Shown here one piece after another: positions 54,911 through 64,000 of a DNA stretch of 64,000 nucleotides (position 1 is its first letter; the number at the start of each line of letters is the position of its first letter). A program made the position numbers and the translations under genes. The DNA lies in NCBI GenBank assembly GCA_965277595.1, contig CBDIDH010000002.1, positions 2,666,001 to 2,730,000 of the forward strand. Reading direction: 5' to 3'. Origin of the DNA: CBDIDH01 sp965277595. Its GTDB lineage: Bacteria; Planctomycetota; Planctomycetia; Isosphaerales; Isosphaeraceae. The notes beneath the pieces are model-generated. The model had not been told where the DNA came from. It did no database searches and saw nothing but the letters and a program-made list of their open reading frames with translations.

Positions 54911-55936
54911 TCAAAGCAGCGCGGTCGTCTCCGAGTGGCCCGTCATCAGGTTGAAGTTTTGAACGGCGACTCCTGAAGCGCCTTTGATCAGATTGTCGAG
55001 GCAGGCGAGGATCAGAATCTTGCCCCGGACGACCCGCACCGTCATGTCGCAAAAGTTGCTGAAGGCCGAGTCCTTCGTCGCCGGCAGGCCGCTCACGACG
55101 CGAACGAAAGGGCTTTGCTTGTAAAAGGCTCGGTACAGGTCCATCAGGTCGTGCTCGGAGACCGACCCGAGCGGACTGGCGTAAATCGTCGCGAAGATGC
55201 CCCGGTCCATCGGCACGAGATGCGGCGTGAAAATGACCTCGACAGGCTTTGAGCCGTCCCGGGCTCGACCAACCTCGGTCAAGACCTGGTCAATCTCGGG
55301 CGTGTGCCGGTGCTTGCCGACGCTGTACGCCGAGAAGTTCTCGTTGCACTCGGGAAAATGGGTCGACGCCTTGGGGGCTCGCCCCGCGCCCGAGACGCCG
55401 CTCTTGGCGTCGATGATGATCCCCGTCCGCTCGATCTTGTCCTCCGCGATCAAGGGGGCGAGCGCCAGGATGCTCGTCGAGGTGTAACAGCCGGGGTTGG
55501 CGATCAGGTTCGCGGGCGGAATCTTTTCGCGAAAGAGTTCGGGAAGGCCGTAAACGGCGTCGGCGAGGCCGGCGGCGTCGTTGTGGGTGTGGCCGTACCA
55601 GTCGGCGTAAACCTGGGCGTCCTTGAGTCGATAATCGGCGCTCAGGTCGATCACACGAACGCCGCGCTCGCGAAGCGCGGGGGTCACTTCCAGGCTCGCC
55701 GTGTGCGGCAGGCCCAGAAAGGCGACCTGCGCCACCTCGGCGATCCGGTCGGGGTCAAAGGGTTGACAGGTCAGGTCGATCCGACCAGCGAGGCTGGGGT
55801 GAAGGGCGTCAACCCTCGGCGATTCATCGGCGCGTGAGGTCGCGGCGGTGACCTTCGCCCCGGGGTGGTTCAACAAGATCCGAATCAACTCCCGCGAGGC
55901 ATATCCCGAGGCCCCAACGATCGCGACAGCTGTCAT
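54911..55936 (-). CDS. argC: N-acetyl-gamma-glutamyl-phosphate reductase
   Basis: 341 aa. NADP-binding AIVGASGYASRELIRIL at the N-terminus, catalytic Cys in IANPGCYTSTSILALAPL (about 150), GVSGAGRAPKASTHFPE, and HTPEIDQVL near the C-terminal half. Third step of arginine synthesis. ATG 55936 overlaps the stop of the YfhO-like gene (ATGA), so they are co-translated. Other arg synthesis genes are not adjacent. Confidence 0.97.
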   Translation of the reverse strand: MTAVAIVGASGYASRELIRILLNHPGAKVTAATSRADESPRVDALHPSLAGRIDLTCQPFDPDRIAEVAQVAFLGLPHTASLEVTPALRERGVRVIDLSADYRLKDAQVYADWYGHTHNDAAGLADAVYGLPELFREKIPPANLIANPGCYTSTSILALAPLIAEDKIERTGIIIDAKSGVSGAGRAPKASTHFPECNENFSAYSVGKHRHTPEIDQVLTEVGRARDGSKPVEVIFTPHLVPMDRGIFATIYASPLGSVSEHDLMDLYRAFYKQSPFVRVVSGLPATKDSAFSNFCDMTVRVVRGKILILACLDNLIKGASGVAVQNFNLMTGHSETTALL

Positions 55937-58443
55937 GCCCTTCCCTCCCCGTTTCGTTTTCGATTCCAGGCCAACGCCTTGCGTCCGTGCCAGAAGGCCA
56001 GGCCGCCCCAGACGCCCCAGGCCCCGGCCGAGACCGCCAAGCCTTGCCCGACGTCGCGCGCCCGATACTCCAGGCTGATCGTCCAAGCACCCGATCCGGG
56101 AACCTTGACCGCCTGCCAGGCCCCCTGGTTCGGCCGCCCGAACGCGCGGAAAACCTTGACGGGTGACGATTTGCCATCGCGACCCATCAGACCGGCCTCC
56201 CATTGCGGGTCCGCCAGTTCCGTGAAGACCACGAGCGCGGGTCCCTGGCTTTTCAGGGTGACGCGCCTGTGTTCCGGGTTGGGCGATTGGACATCGAGAG
56301 GAAGGGATTCCTTGAGAGCCTCGATGACCGTTCGCGGGTCGCCGGTCCACGTACCCAGGATTGCGGCCGAGGGGCGGCCGGTCAAGGGGATCAACCATCC
56401 TCGGGCGACCGGTCCCGCTGTTTTCGCGACCCAGAAGGTCGCCGCCGAGCCGTTTTGCCGCCGGACCCAGTCGCCTCCCAGCAGCCAGCCGGCAAGCGCT
56501 GGATCGGCAATCGGCTCGCTCGGGCCAGGCCAGAAGGGACCGGGTTTTCGGTCGAAGATCCGAATTCCCGCCCCCGTCGCTCGGATCGCGGACAAAATCA
56601 GCGCCGGGTCGCGGTTCGCACCGGGAAGGTCGCCGGCCAGGGCCGTGACAGAGCCGACCGTCGGAAGGTCAAGGGTTCGATACGCCGACACCGGCGCCGC
56701 GCCAACCACCATCGGCATGTTCCGCAAGGGATCGATCGTCCTGACCCCTTGAGGCTCGCGCGCAAGGCGTTTCAAGACGGGGCTTTGCTCTTCCAACGAC
56801 GCGATCGGGCCAAGATCGACCCGCCCTTGCCGACTCAGCCAGATCAGGTCCAGAAACGTCAGGAGAATCAAGGCCGCCTTCAGTTGGCGCCGGTCCTTCA
56901 GTATTATTCCAAGGCCGAGCAAAGTCCCGAAAACCACGACCGAGGGCGTCAGTTCCTGTCGGTAGATCGCCAGTCGCTCGTTTGCGAAGATCGGCCGAGG
57001 CGCGGCACGTAGATCAACGCCCTGTCTCGCCCAGGTTTCCTCAACCCGATGGTCGAGAAAGGGTCGCCGCGCCGCCCGAACAATGCCGTCAAAGGTCGAC
57101 GTCTCACCCCAGGGGAGCTGGTCCAGCCCCTTCGCAAAGGCCGAGGCAAGCCAGGGCAGGCCCGGCCTCTCGGTGCTCAAAAGTGCCAGCTCGATCAGGC
57201 CGATGACCAGGCCGATCGCCACGACTGAGCCGATCACGAATCGCAGGATCGCACTGCCGGGTCTCCGCCAGGACGTGAGACCATCGAAGCCGATCGCACC
57301 GAGCAGACAGAAAGCCAGGCTCGTGCCCAAGATCCATCGCGCCGGGGCTCGAAAGAAGGAGAAGCCGGGAAGGACGCAGAGATTTCGAAACCCCGGCAAA
57401 TAGGGTCCCAGACCCAGGCCGAGCGTGGCAAGGCCGACGACCGTCAACGCCCTCACCGCCGCCGACCTCTTCCAGCCGAAGCCGATCGCCCCGAAGGCGA
57501 GAAACAAGGGGACAACCCCGACAAATCCCAGGTATTCCTCGGGCGAGGTGTGAAAGGGGTCCCAGACGACCGGACGCCAGAGGGGCGAGACTTCAAACAA
57601 GCCCGGCGCGACGAAGGTAACCAGGTGCAAAGGGCTTGCGGCAAATCCAGACAGATACTCAAAATCGCGTTGATGTCCCGCCAACCGTGCCAGGCGGAAC
57701 GTCGGCCAGACCTGCATCGCCGCGAGCAGGTACGACCCGGCCAGGACGCCAAGAGCTCGAACGATTCCACCGAACGAACCCACTCGCGCGTAGGCGACTT
57801 CCGCCGCTCTCATCAGGATCAGGATCAGGATTCCGACCTGCGTGCCAAGGGCAAGTTGAAAATGCCCGGCGAGAAGCTGCACGGTCAAGACGACCGCCAG
57901 CAAAAAGGCATCGCGCGGGCGTTCTTCGTCGCGCAAGGCCGACCAGGCAAGGCCCCAGGCCCAGGGCATCCAGCTACCTGTTGTTGATGCCCAGTGATGC
58001 GGCAGGTGAATGAATGCAAATCCGCTCGCCGCCCAGGCAAAGCCGCCGAGCGCCGCTCCACCAGCCGATGCGCCGAACCTCCGCGACGCAAAATACGTCC
58101 CGAGCGCACCCCAGACCGTATGCGCGACGAGACTCGTCGTGAACCCAACCTCCGTGCTCAAAAAACCGTACAAAAACCAGTGCGGCGGATAAAAAACTCC
58201 CATCTGACTCTCGCCAACCCCCGGAAACCCATAGCCCCAGAGGTCATTCCAGAGCGGAAGCCTCCCCCCTTTGAGAGCCCGGCCGAGAACGCTCAAGGGT
58301 CCGAGCGCGAACTGCGTCACATCGCCGCCGACGGGCATCTTGCCCCCCAGGCCGATCGGCCAGAGCCAGGCCAGAACCCCCCCGACCATCGCCAGGATCG
58401 GAACGACTTCCGAATTCCGCCGATTCGAGTCGTATGACGCCAC
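55933..58443 (-). CDS. Large YfhO-like integral membrane protein
   Basis: 836 aa from GTG 58443 (GAGG upstream); ATG 58521 would add 26 residues. About 12-13 membrane helices. Early motif GGDVTQFALGP...LPLWNDLWGYGFPGVGESQMGVFYPPHWFLY is typical of the YfhO / GT-C-like family (glycosyl transfer onto envelope polymers). A C-terminal soluble beta region of about 250 residues lies outside the membrane. Coupled to argC, which is probably chance. Confidence 0.8.
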   Translation of the reverse strand: MASYDSNRRNSEVVPILAMVGGVLAWLWPIGLGGKMPVGGDVTQFALGPLSVLGRALKGGRLPLWNDLWGYGFPGVGESQMGVFYPPHWFLYGFLSTEVGFTTSLVAHTVWGALGTYFASRRFGASAGGAALGGFAWAASGFAFIHLPHHWASTTGSWMPWAWGLAWSALRDEERPRDAFLLAVVLTVQLLAGHFQLALGTQVGILILILMRAAEVAYARVGSFGGIVRALGVLAGSYLLAAMQVWPTFRLARLAGHQRDFEYLSGFAASPLHLVTFVAPGLFEVSPLWRPVVWDPFHTSPEEYLGFVGVVPLFLAFGAIGFGWKRSAAVRALTVVGLATLGLGLGPYLPGFRNLCVLPGFSFFRAPARWILGTSLAFCLLGAIGFDGLTSWRRPGSAILRFVIGSVVAIGLVIGLIELALLSTERPGLPWLASAFAKGLDQLPWGETSTFDGIVRAARRPFLDHRVEETWARQGVDLRAAPRPIFANERLAIYRQELTPSVVVFGTLLGLGIILKDRRQLKAALILLTFLDLIWLSRQGRVDLGPIASLEEQSPVLKRLAREPQGVRTIDPLRNMPMVVGAAPVSAYRTLDLPTVGSVTALAGDLPGANRDPALILSAIRATGAGIRIFDRKPGPFWPGPSEPIADPALAGWLLGGDWVRRQNGSAATFWVAKTAGPVARGWLIPLTGRPSAAILGTWTGDPRTVIEALKESLPLDVQSPNPEHRRVTLKSQGPALVVFTELADPQWEAGLMGRDGKSSPVKVFRAFGRPNQGAWQAVKVPGSGAWTISLEYRARDVGQGLAVSAGAWGVWGGLAFWHGRKALAWNRKRNGEGRA

Positions 58444-58768
58444 CCACGCCTCGTCTCTTTTGAAAAAACTGCAAGAAATCCCAGCGTCAGGAGACGTTTT
58501 CTTGAGCCAGATCGCCGTCAACTTCAGGAAAAACTTACAAAAATGCCTGTAATTTTTACACTCAAGCTTGGTGAAATGCCTTTTTCTTCAGACAGAGACA
58601 ATTTTTAAAGAGAGAATTTGGAAGGTCTTGCGTCCATGAAACCAGATTTGTAAAGCGTGTTGAGCAAGATCAGGCACGGAATCTGCAAAATGCTGGGCTG
58701 TCGTCCTTCAAGGATAGAGGACGCACCCAAAGAGCGACACCGGTTCGATTTTCAAGGAGGATCCGCCC
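58444..58768. other. AT-richer divergent region upstream of csrA
   Basis: 325 bases clearly richer in A and T than the flanks, with T runs at about 58553 and 58602. It should hold promoters for csrA and the YfhO-like gene. No box pair is firm enough to name. Confidence 0.4.
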
Positions 58769-58960
58769 ATGTTGGTCCTGAGCAGGAAGCTCGGTCAACG
58801 CTTCCAGATTGGCCCCGACGTTCGCATCACGATCGTCAAGATTGATCGCAACTCGATCCGGATCGGCATTGAAGCCCCGGATGATGTCCCCGTCTATCGC
58901 GAAGAGATCGCCCCGGCCGAGGCTTCGGTCTCGCCCGCGCCGCGCGAAGCGCTCGCCTGA
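58769..58960 (+). CDS. csrA: Carbon storage regulator CsrA
   Basis: 63 aa. MLVLSRKLGQRFQIGPDVRITI and NSIRIGIEAPDDVPVYREEI are the RNA-binding strands of CsrA. AAGGAGGA precedes the ATG. Binds GGA in stem-loops of target mRNAs to block translation. Monocistronic by spacing (208 nt to the next gene). No FliW gene or flagellar cluster in the window. Confidence 0.97.
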   Translation: MLVLSRKLGQRFQIGPDVRITIVKIDRNSIRIGIEAPDDVPVYREEIAPAEASVSPAPREALA

Positions 58961-59168
58961 ACTCCACGGGCCGGTCGGACCAACGACCCCCCGAGGCGTT
59001 CGATCCCCCCTATGCTTTGCCTTTTGTCTGCGCGGACATGACCGCCGGAACACGCGCATTTTGATCCCGGGCGTCAAACGCGGTATCCTTGGAAACCTCA
59101 ACGAACGGCGAGCCTTCGCCGGAACGAGGACCAGGCGCGGCGATTGGATTGACCGAAGGTGGCCAGGC

Positions 59169-60326
59169 GTGTTCAAGGTGGTCGTCGCTCCCGACAAGTT
59201 TCGCGGCAGTCTCTCGGCGGCACAGGCCGCAAGCGCCCTGGCGCGCGGAGTTTCCGCCGCGGCGCCGGACGCTCAGATTATCGAGGTCCCGATGGCCGAT
59301 GGCGGCGAGGGGACTCTGGATGCCCTCGTCTCCGCGACCTCCGGGCGTCGGATCAGCGTTGAAGTCACCGGCCCGCTCGGCAGTCCCGTCAATGCCACCT
59401 TTGGCCTGCTCGGCGACGGCAAAACGGCCGTTCTTGAGATGGCCGCCGCGTCGGGTCTGGCCCTCGTGCCTCGAACCGCCAGAGACCCGTCGCGAACGAC
59501 GACGCTGGGAACCGGCGAGCTGTTTCGGGCGGCCGTCGAGGCCGGCGCGCGTCGCGTCATTCTCGGCATCGGCGGCAGCGCCACCAACGACGCCGGCGCC
59601 GGGTTTGGCGAGGCTCTCGGCTTTCGCCTTCTCGACCGCGACAACCAGCCGATCCCCAAGGGGGGCGACGGCCTCGCCCAGCTCGACCGGATTGACGCCG
59701 AAGGGGTCAATCCGAGCCTTCTCGGTCTCGACGTCCAGGTCGCCTGCGACGTCGAGAATCCGCTTTGCGGCCCAAGAGGAGCCTCGGTCGTCTACGGTCC
59801 TCAGAAAGGGGCGGACCGCGAGATGATCGCCCGCCTTGACCGCAACCTCGGGCACTTTGCCGAGATCGTCGCCCGCGACCTCGGCGTCTCGATCCGCGAC
59901 CTTCCCGGCGCCGGGGCCGCTGGAGGTCTCGGCGGCGGTCTCGTCGCCTTCGTCGATGGCCGCCTCGTCCCGGGCGTCGCGCTCGTGATCGAGACAGTCC
60001 AACTCGCCGACCGCCTCCAGGACGCCGACCTCTGCCTGACCGGCGAAGGGGCGATTGACGCATCAAGCGCCTTTGGCAAGACGGCCGTCGGTGTCGCCCG
60101 ACTGGCCCGGTCGCTCGGTTGCCCGACCCTGGCCCTCGCCGGTACGATCGGCCCAGGCGCCCCGGACGTGATCGCCGAGGGGATTAACGCCTTCTTCAGC
60201 CTCTGCAACGCCCCGATGTCGCTTGACTCCGCGCTCGGACGCGCCGACGATCTGCTGGCTAGAGCCGCTGAACAGGCCGTTCGCGGCTTCCTCGCCGGTC
60301 GTTCGGCCGCGCTTCGGAAAGGTTGA
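59169..60326 (+). CDS. Glycerate kinase (GarK/GlxK family)
   Basis: 385 aa from GTG 59169. VVVAPDKFRGSLSAAQAASAL at the start, MADGGEGTLDAL, VLEMAAASGLALV, ILGIGGSATNDAGAGF, and LTGEGAIDASSAFGK near the end are family signatures. Phosphorylates D-glycerate. An in-frame open stretch runs upstream across csrA to 58809 but is not part of the protein. The stop is 7 nt before thiL, the first pair of a three-gene operon. Confidence 0.95.
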   Translation: MFKVVVAPDKFRGSLSAAQAASALARGVSAAAPDAQIIEVPMADGGEGTLDALVSATSGRRISVEVTGPLGSPVNATFGLLGDGKTAVLEMAAASGLALVPRTARDPSRTTTLGTGELFRAAVEAGARRVILGIGGSATNDAGAGFGEALGFRLLDRDNQPIPKGGDGLAQLDRIDAEGVNPSLLGLDVQVACDVENPLCGPRGASVVYGPQKGADREMIARLDRNLGHFAEIVARDLGVSIRDLPGAGAAGGLGGGLVAFVDGRLVPGVALVIETVQLADRLQDADLCLTGEGAIDASSAFGKTAVGVARLARSLGCPTLALAGTIGPGAPDVIAEGINAFFSLCNAPMSLDSALGRADDLLARAAEQAVRGFLAGRSAALRKG

Positions 60327-60333
60327 CGACCCC

Positions 60334-61290
60334 GTGTTGGACGCGCCTCAAACCGGCGAATTTGACCTGATTCGCTGGTTCCGGGAACGGACACGATCCA
60401 ACGCCCCCGCAACCGTGCTCGGAATCGGCGACGATTGCGCGATCCTTCGGTTCACGCCGGGAGCGGACCTGGTCGTCACGACGGACATGCTCATGGACGG
60501 CCGCCACTTCGTTCTCGACCGCGTTGGCGGCGAGGCGGCCGGGTTCAAGGCGATCGCGGTCAGCGTTTCCGACATCGCCGCGATGGCCGCGAAACCCGTC
60601 GCGGCGGTCGTCGCGCTCGCGCTTCCTCGCCAGAATGGCCAGGCGGCCGCAATCGGCCGGGCCTTGCACGCCGGTTTCTCCGACGCCGCGAGTCGTTTCG
60701 GCGTCGCGATCGTCGGCGGCGACACCAATGCCTGGGACGGCCCCCTTGTTGTCTCGGTCACCCTGATCGGCGAAGCCTTGCCGAAGGGCGCCGTGAGACG
60801 TTCGGGCGCGAAGGCAGGTGATGCGATTCTCGTCACCGGGCCTCTAGGCGGAAGCCTGCTCGGGCGACATCTCCGGCCGACGCCTCGCGTCGCCGAGGCG
60901 ATCGCCCTTCACGAATCCACCGAGATCCACGCCTTGATTGACCTCTCGGACGGCCTTTCCTCCGACCTCAACCACATCCTCGAAGAGAGCGAAGGAAACC
61001 TCGGCGCGATCCTCGATGCCGGTTCGATCCCGATTCACCCCGACGCCCGGACGTTCAGCCGCTCCGACGGCCGATCGCCGATCGATCATGCGTTCCACGA
61101 CGGCGAGGATTTTGAACTCTGCCTGGTCGTCTCGTCCGTTGACGCCGATCGCCTCTTATCTAACCCGCCCGCCCCCGCGCAACTCTGGAAGGTTGGCTTG
61201 ATCCACAACGAGCCGGGACTCTGGCTGAGACATGCCGACGGCACCCTGACGCCGATCCCTCCCGCCGGTTTTGACCATTTGAAAGGCTGA
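60334..61290 (+). CDS. thiL: Thiamine-monophosphate kinase
   Basis: 318 aa from GTG 60334. GEFDLIRWFRERTR, then GIGDDCAIL (about 35), VVTTDMLMDGRHF (about 50), the metal-binding GGDTNAWDGPLVVSVTLIGE (about 130), and DLSDGLSSDLNHILEESE (about 208). Makes thiamine diphosphate. Second gene of the glycerate kinase-thiL-tsaE operon; thiL and tsaE are often neighbours. Confidence 0.95.
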   Translation: MLDAPQTGEFDLIRWFRERTRSNAPATVLGIGDDCAILRFTPGADLVVTTDMLMDGRHFVLDRVGGEAAGFKAIAVSVSDIAAMAAKPVAAVVALALPRQNGQAAAIGRALHAGFSDAASRFGVAIVGGDTNAWDGPLVVSVTLIGEALPKGAVRRSGAKAGDAILVTGPLGGSLLGRHLRPTPRVAEAIALHESTEIHALIDLSDGLSSDLNHILEESEGNLGAILDAGSIPIHPDARTFSRSDGRSPIDHAFHDGEDFELCLVVSSVDADRLLSNPPAPAQLWKVGLIHNEPGLWLRHADGTLTPIPPAGFDHLKG

Positions 61291-61299
61291 TCCGCCCCG

Positions 61300-61788
61300 A
61301 TGCGCCTCGAACGCACACCCAAGGGTCTGTCGATCGACATCGAGACCGAGGCCGAGACCGACCGCCTCGGCCGGGCGATCGCCGCCGGATCGCCTCCTGG
61401 AATGGTGATCGGCCTTGTCGGCCCTCTCGGCGCCGGCAAGACCCGACTGACGCGCGCCGTGGCCGAGGCTCTTGGCGTTGATCCCTCGGCCGTTTCCAGC
61501 CCGACCTTCGTTCTCATCCACGAATATCTCGGGCGTCTTCCCGTCTACCACTTCGACGCCTACCGCCTCGGCGGTCCCGAACCCTTTGAGGCCCTTGGAG
61601 CGCTTGAATACTGGGACGCCGGTGGCGTCTGTCTCGTCGAATGGGCCGACCTCGTGGCCGACCTCTTACCCCCCGAAACGCTCTGGATCGCTCTTGAACC
61701 CTCCGGCCTCACCTCGCGTCGTGTCCTGATCTCTGGTCCTTCCGCCAATGCCCTCGCCTCGCGCCTTGGCCTTGAGAATGACCGATGA
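61300..61788 (+). CDS. tsaE: tRNA threonylcarbamoyladenosine synthesis ATPase TsaE
   Basis: 162 aa. Walker A GPLGAGKTRLTRAVAEAL at about 46, SPTFVLIHEY (about 67), VYHFDAYRL, and LVEWADLV. Works with TsaB/TsaD on t6A in tRNA. Odd point: the last residues (ENDR) and the stop TGA at 61786 lie inside the left arm of a heptad repeat element, so insertion or growth of the repeat has shaped the C-terminus. Confidence 0.95.
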   Translation: MRLERTPKGLSIDIETEAETDRLGRAIAAGSPPGMVIGLVGPLGAGKTRLTRAVAEALGVDPSAVSSPTFVLIHEYLGRLPVYHFDAYRLGGPEPFEALGALEYWDAGGVCLVEWADLVADLLPPETLWIALEPSGLTSRRVLISGPSANALASRLGLENDR

Positions 61789-61863
61789 CCAATGGCCGAT
61801 CAAATCAGCCCTCGCTCATCGATCCTCATTCCTCGGTCATTGTTCATCGGTCATCGGTCATTC
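61777..61863. repeat. Heptad repeat element, overlapping the tsaE stop
   Basis: Left arm AATGACC, GATGACC, AATGGCC at 61777-61797; right arm GGTCATT, GTTCATC, GGTCATC, GGTCATT at 61835-61862. The centre is unlike the GCGG core of other copies. Confidence 0.85.
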
Positions 61864-62002
61864 ATCCTCAAGATTCGATCCTCGTTCCTCCCCCAATCCC
61901 CCGACGCCCCAGCCCGGAAATTTGACGGGTGACGCGAAGCCGACCTAGTGTTCCGTCGATACGACCCGTTCGGATGGTCTTGAAGACGGGAGTCGACGCG
62001 TC

Positions 62003-63294
62003 GTGAGTCTTGCTTCAATCTCGACGGTTCCGCAGACGGTCACTGCCTTGAAAGCCCCCTTTCGCCCTCGGCCCGTGGCCGACTTCGCGGAAGCTGGACT
62101 GAACTTCGCGCAGGTCGAGGGCCTGGTGCTGAAGTTCCTGCTCAATATCGGCGTTGCCTCGGGGCGCAGGATTGCCGAGGAACTGGGCCTGCCGTTCGGC
62201 CCCTTTCCCGAATATCTCCGTAACCTCAAGAATCAACAGATCGTCGCCTACACGAACTCCACGGCGGCGAATGACTACCTTTACTCGTTGACCGACTCGG
62301 GCCGGGCGCGGGCGAAGGTCTATTTCGAGGAATGCTCTTACGTCGGCGCGGCCCCCGTGCCGTTCGAGGATTACGTCAAATCCGTCGCCGCGCAGACGAT
62401 CCAGGCCGAAAGTCCCAAGCAAGAAGATTTGCGGAGGGCCTTCTCCGATCTCCTGATCTCCGAGGAGATGTTCGAGACACTCGGCCCGGCGATCAACTCC
62501 GGGCGCGGGATGTTCCTTTACGGATATCCCGGCAACGGTAAGACCAGCATCGCTGAACGGATCACCCGATGCTTCGGCACGAGCGTCTGGATTCCCAAGG
62601 TCATCGACGTCTCGGGACACATCCTCAAGCTTCACGATCCGGCGAACCACGAGCCGATCATCACCCATCGCTCGGGCTTGCTTCGCGAGGACGACTACGA
62701 CCACCGCTGGATCGAGATCCGCAGGCCGACGATCATCGCCGGTGGTGAGTTGCGGATGGAAGACCTGGAAATTCACTTCGACCCGATAACCAAGATCAGC
62801 GAAGCGCCTCTTCACATGAAGAGCAACAACGGCACCTTCCTGATCGACGATTTCGGCCGCCAGCGCATGGCCCCGATTGAGTTGCTCAACCGCTGGATTG
62901 TCCCGCTCGAAAAACGTTACGACTTCCTCTGCCTCGCGAACGGCAAGAAGATTCGGGTCCCCTTCGACCAGTTGATTCTCTTCTCGACCAACCTCGAACC
63001 GAAACAACTCGTCGACGAGGCCTTTCTTCGCCGAATCCCCTACAAGATCAACGCCGCCGACCCGACCGAGGCGATGTTCCGCCAGATGTTCGCGATCTTC
63101 GCCCCCAAGCTCGGGTTTGACTCGGTCGACTCCAAAGCTCTCGACTACCTGATCGATCGCCACTACCGGCGCAACAATCGCCCCTTCCGCTGCTGCCAGC
63201 CCCGCGACCTTCTCCTTCAGGTCCGCAACTACTGTATCTATAACGACCTGCCGCTGGAACTCAGCCCGGCCTATTTTGACTTCGCGGCGAACAA

Positions 63295-63313
<19 letters not shown>
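62003..63313 (+). CDS. AAA family ATPase with N-terminal winged-helix-like region
   Basis: 436 aa from GTG 62003. Residues about 30-110 look like a winged helix (LVLKFLLNIGVASGRRIAEELGLPFGPFPEYLRNLKNQQIVAY). Then Walker A LYGYPGNGKTSIAERI (about 172), a long insert, Walker B GTFLIDDFGRQR (about 275) and LFSTNLEP sensor (about 330). Similar stand-alone ATPases recur in planctomycetes and deltaproteobacteria; function unknown. Its end overlaps the convergent membrane gene by 19 nt. Confidence 0.85.
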
Positions 63314-63777
<464 letters not shown>

Positions 63778-63869
63778 GAGATACCTCCTCGCCGCGGGAC
63801 CAACCTGGTCCGTAACCTGATCGCACAAACGCCCCTTGTGTTTTATCGGCAAAGCAGGTGCCGCGAGAC

Positions 63870-64000
63870 GTGGTTGACACCGAGAATGGCCACGTCGTGT
63901 TCGATTGGGACCTCATCGTCGTGGGCGCCGGGGCCGCCGGTCTCTGCGCGGCGATCGCGGCGGCCGAACGCGGGGCGCGTGTCTTGCTTGTCGAGAAGAA
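63870..64000 (+). CDS. FAD-dependent oxidoreductase, N-terminus only
   Basis: Open to the right edge of the window. FDWDLIVVGAGAAGLCAAIAAA with ERGARVLLVEK is a Rossmann FAD-binding start (GxGxxG...E), as in HI0933-type or GidA-type flavoproteins. GTG 63870, GTG 63858 or GTG 63897 could be the start; none has a strong ribosome site. About 43 codons visible. Confidence 0.7.
   Translation, partial: MVDTENGHVVFDWDLIVVGAGAAGLCAAIAAAERGARVLLVEK

Noticed and set aside
29060..61863. CRISPR arrays from the heptad repeats
   Set aside because: Units are 7 bases with no unique spacers, and no cas genes are near; the Cas4-like domain at the left edge is fused to an ATPase.

Overview
The window is 64 kb of GC-rich chromosome from what looks like a planctomycete, most likely an Isosphaeraceae-type organism. 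That placement is inferred from gene content: a sulfatase, many secreted proteins rich in Ala, Pro, Gln or Gly/Met, a DUF1573 protein, a Uma2 protein, a rhomboid starting MGIYDREYYR, and TPR proteins of planctomycete type. Coding density is high and strands switch often. I found no rRNA, tRNA, CRISPR array, insertion sequence or prophage.

Left edge (1-4.7 kb, minus strand): a compact three-gene operon. In transcription order it encodes a 363-aa protein with a duplicated N-terminal module, a 748-aa P-loop ATPase, and a protein cut by the window edge that fuses a Cas4/RecB-like four-Cys PD-(D/E)xK nuclease to a HerA/FtsK-like ATPase. I do not recognise it as a named system, and it is the best candidate here for an undescribed DNA-processing or defence module.

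5.2-21.3 kb: an envelope and secretome region. It holds a sulfatase, several low-complexity secreted proteins, a papain-like protease with an Ala-Pro tail, a thioredoxin-fold protein without CxxC, a PKD-like protein, an MFS exporter, and a TPR/STN protein with a Gly-Met tail. Three clear hairpin terminators lie in or beside it, with a fourth strong hairpin at 19988.

21.5-35.4 kb (plus strand): a housekeeping run of phoH, pgpH-like 7TM-HD, ybeY, a CBS/CorC protein, recO, a BamD-like lipoprotein, an LptE-like lipoprotein, folP, proA, an HtrA protease and an NtrC-type response regulator.

35.5-47.7 kb (minus strand): a Uma2, two secreted proteins and an M29 peptidase in one run; then an M28 peptidase followed by a three-gene ABC importer (binding lipoprotein, ATPase, two-domain permease), an HEVTH metallopeptidase and a DapA-family enzyme. 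The ABC ATPase has lost key catalytic residues, and the binding lipoprotein appears to start at ATC.

48-64 kb: a STAS protein, a rhomboid-fold protein lacking the catalytic Ser and His, a GNAT, SixA, a split arginine dihydrolase plus ornithine cyclodeaminase pair (arginine to ornithine to proline), a DUF1573 protein, argC with a YfhO-like membrane protein, csrA, glycerate kinase-thiL-tsaE, an AAA ATPase, a small membrane protein and the start of a flavoprotein.

Scattered between genes are at least seven copies of a heptanucleotide repeat element: (RATGACC)n, a GCGG-containing core in the best copies, then (GGTCATY)n. One further locus has 14 in-register heptads of a different unit (CTCTGCC/CTCTGTC/TTTTGCC).
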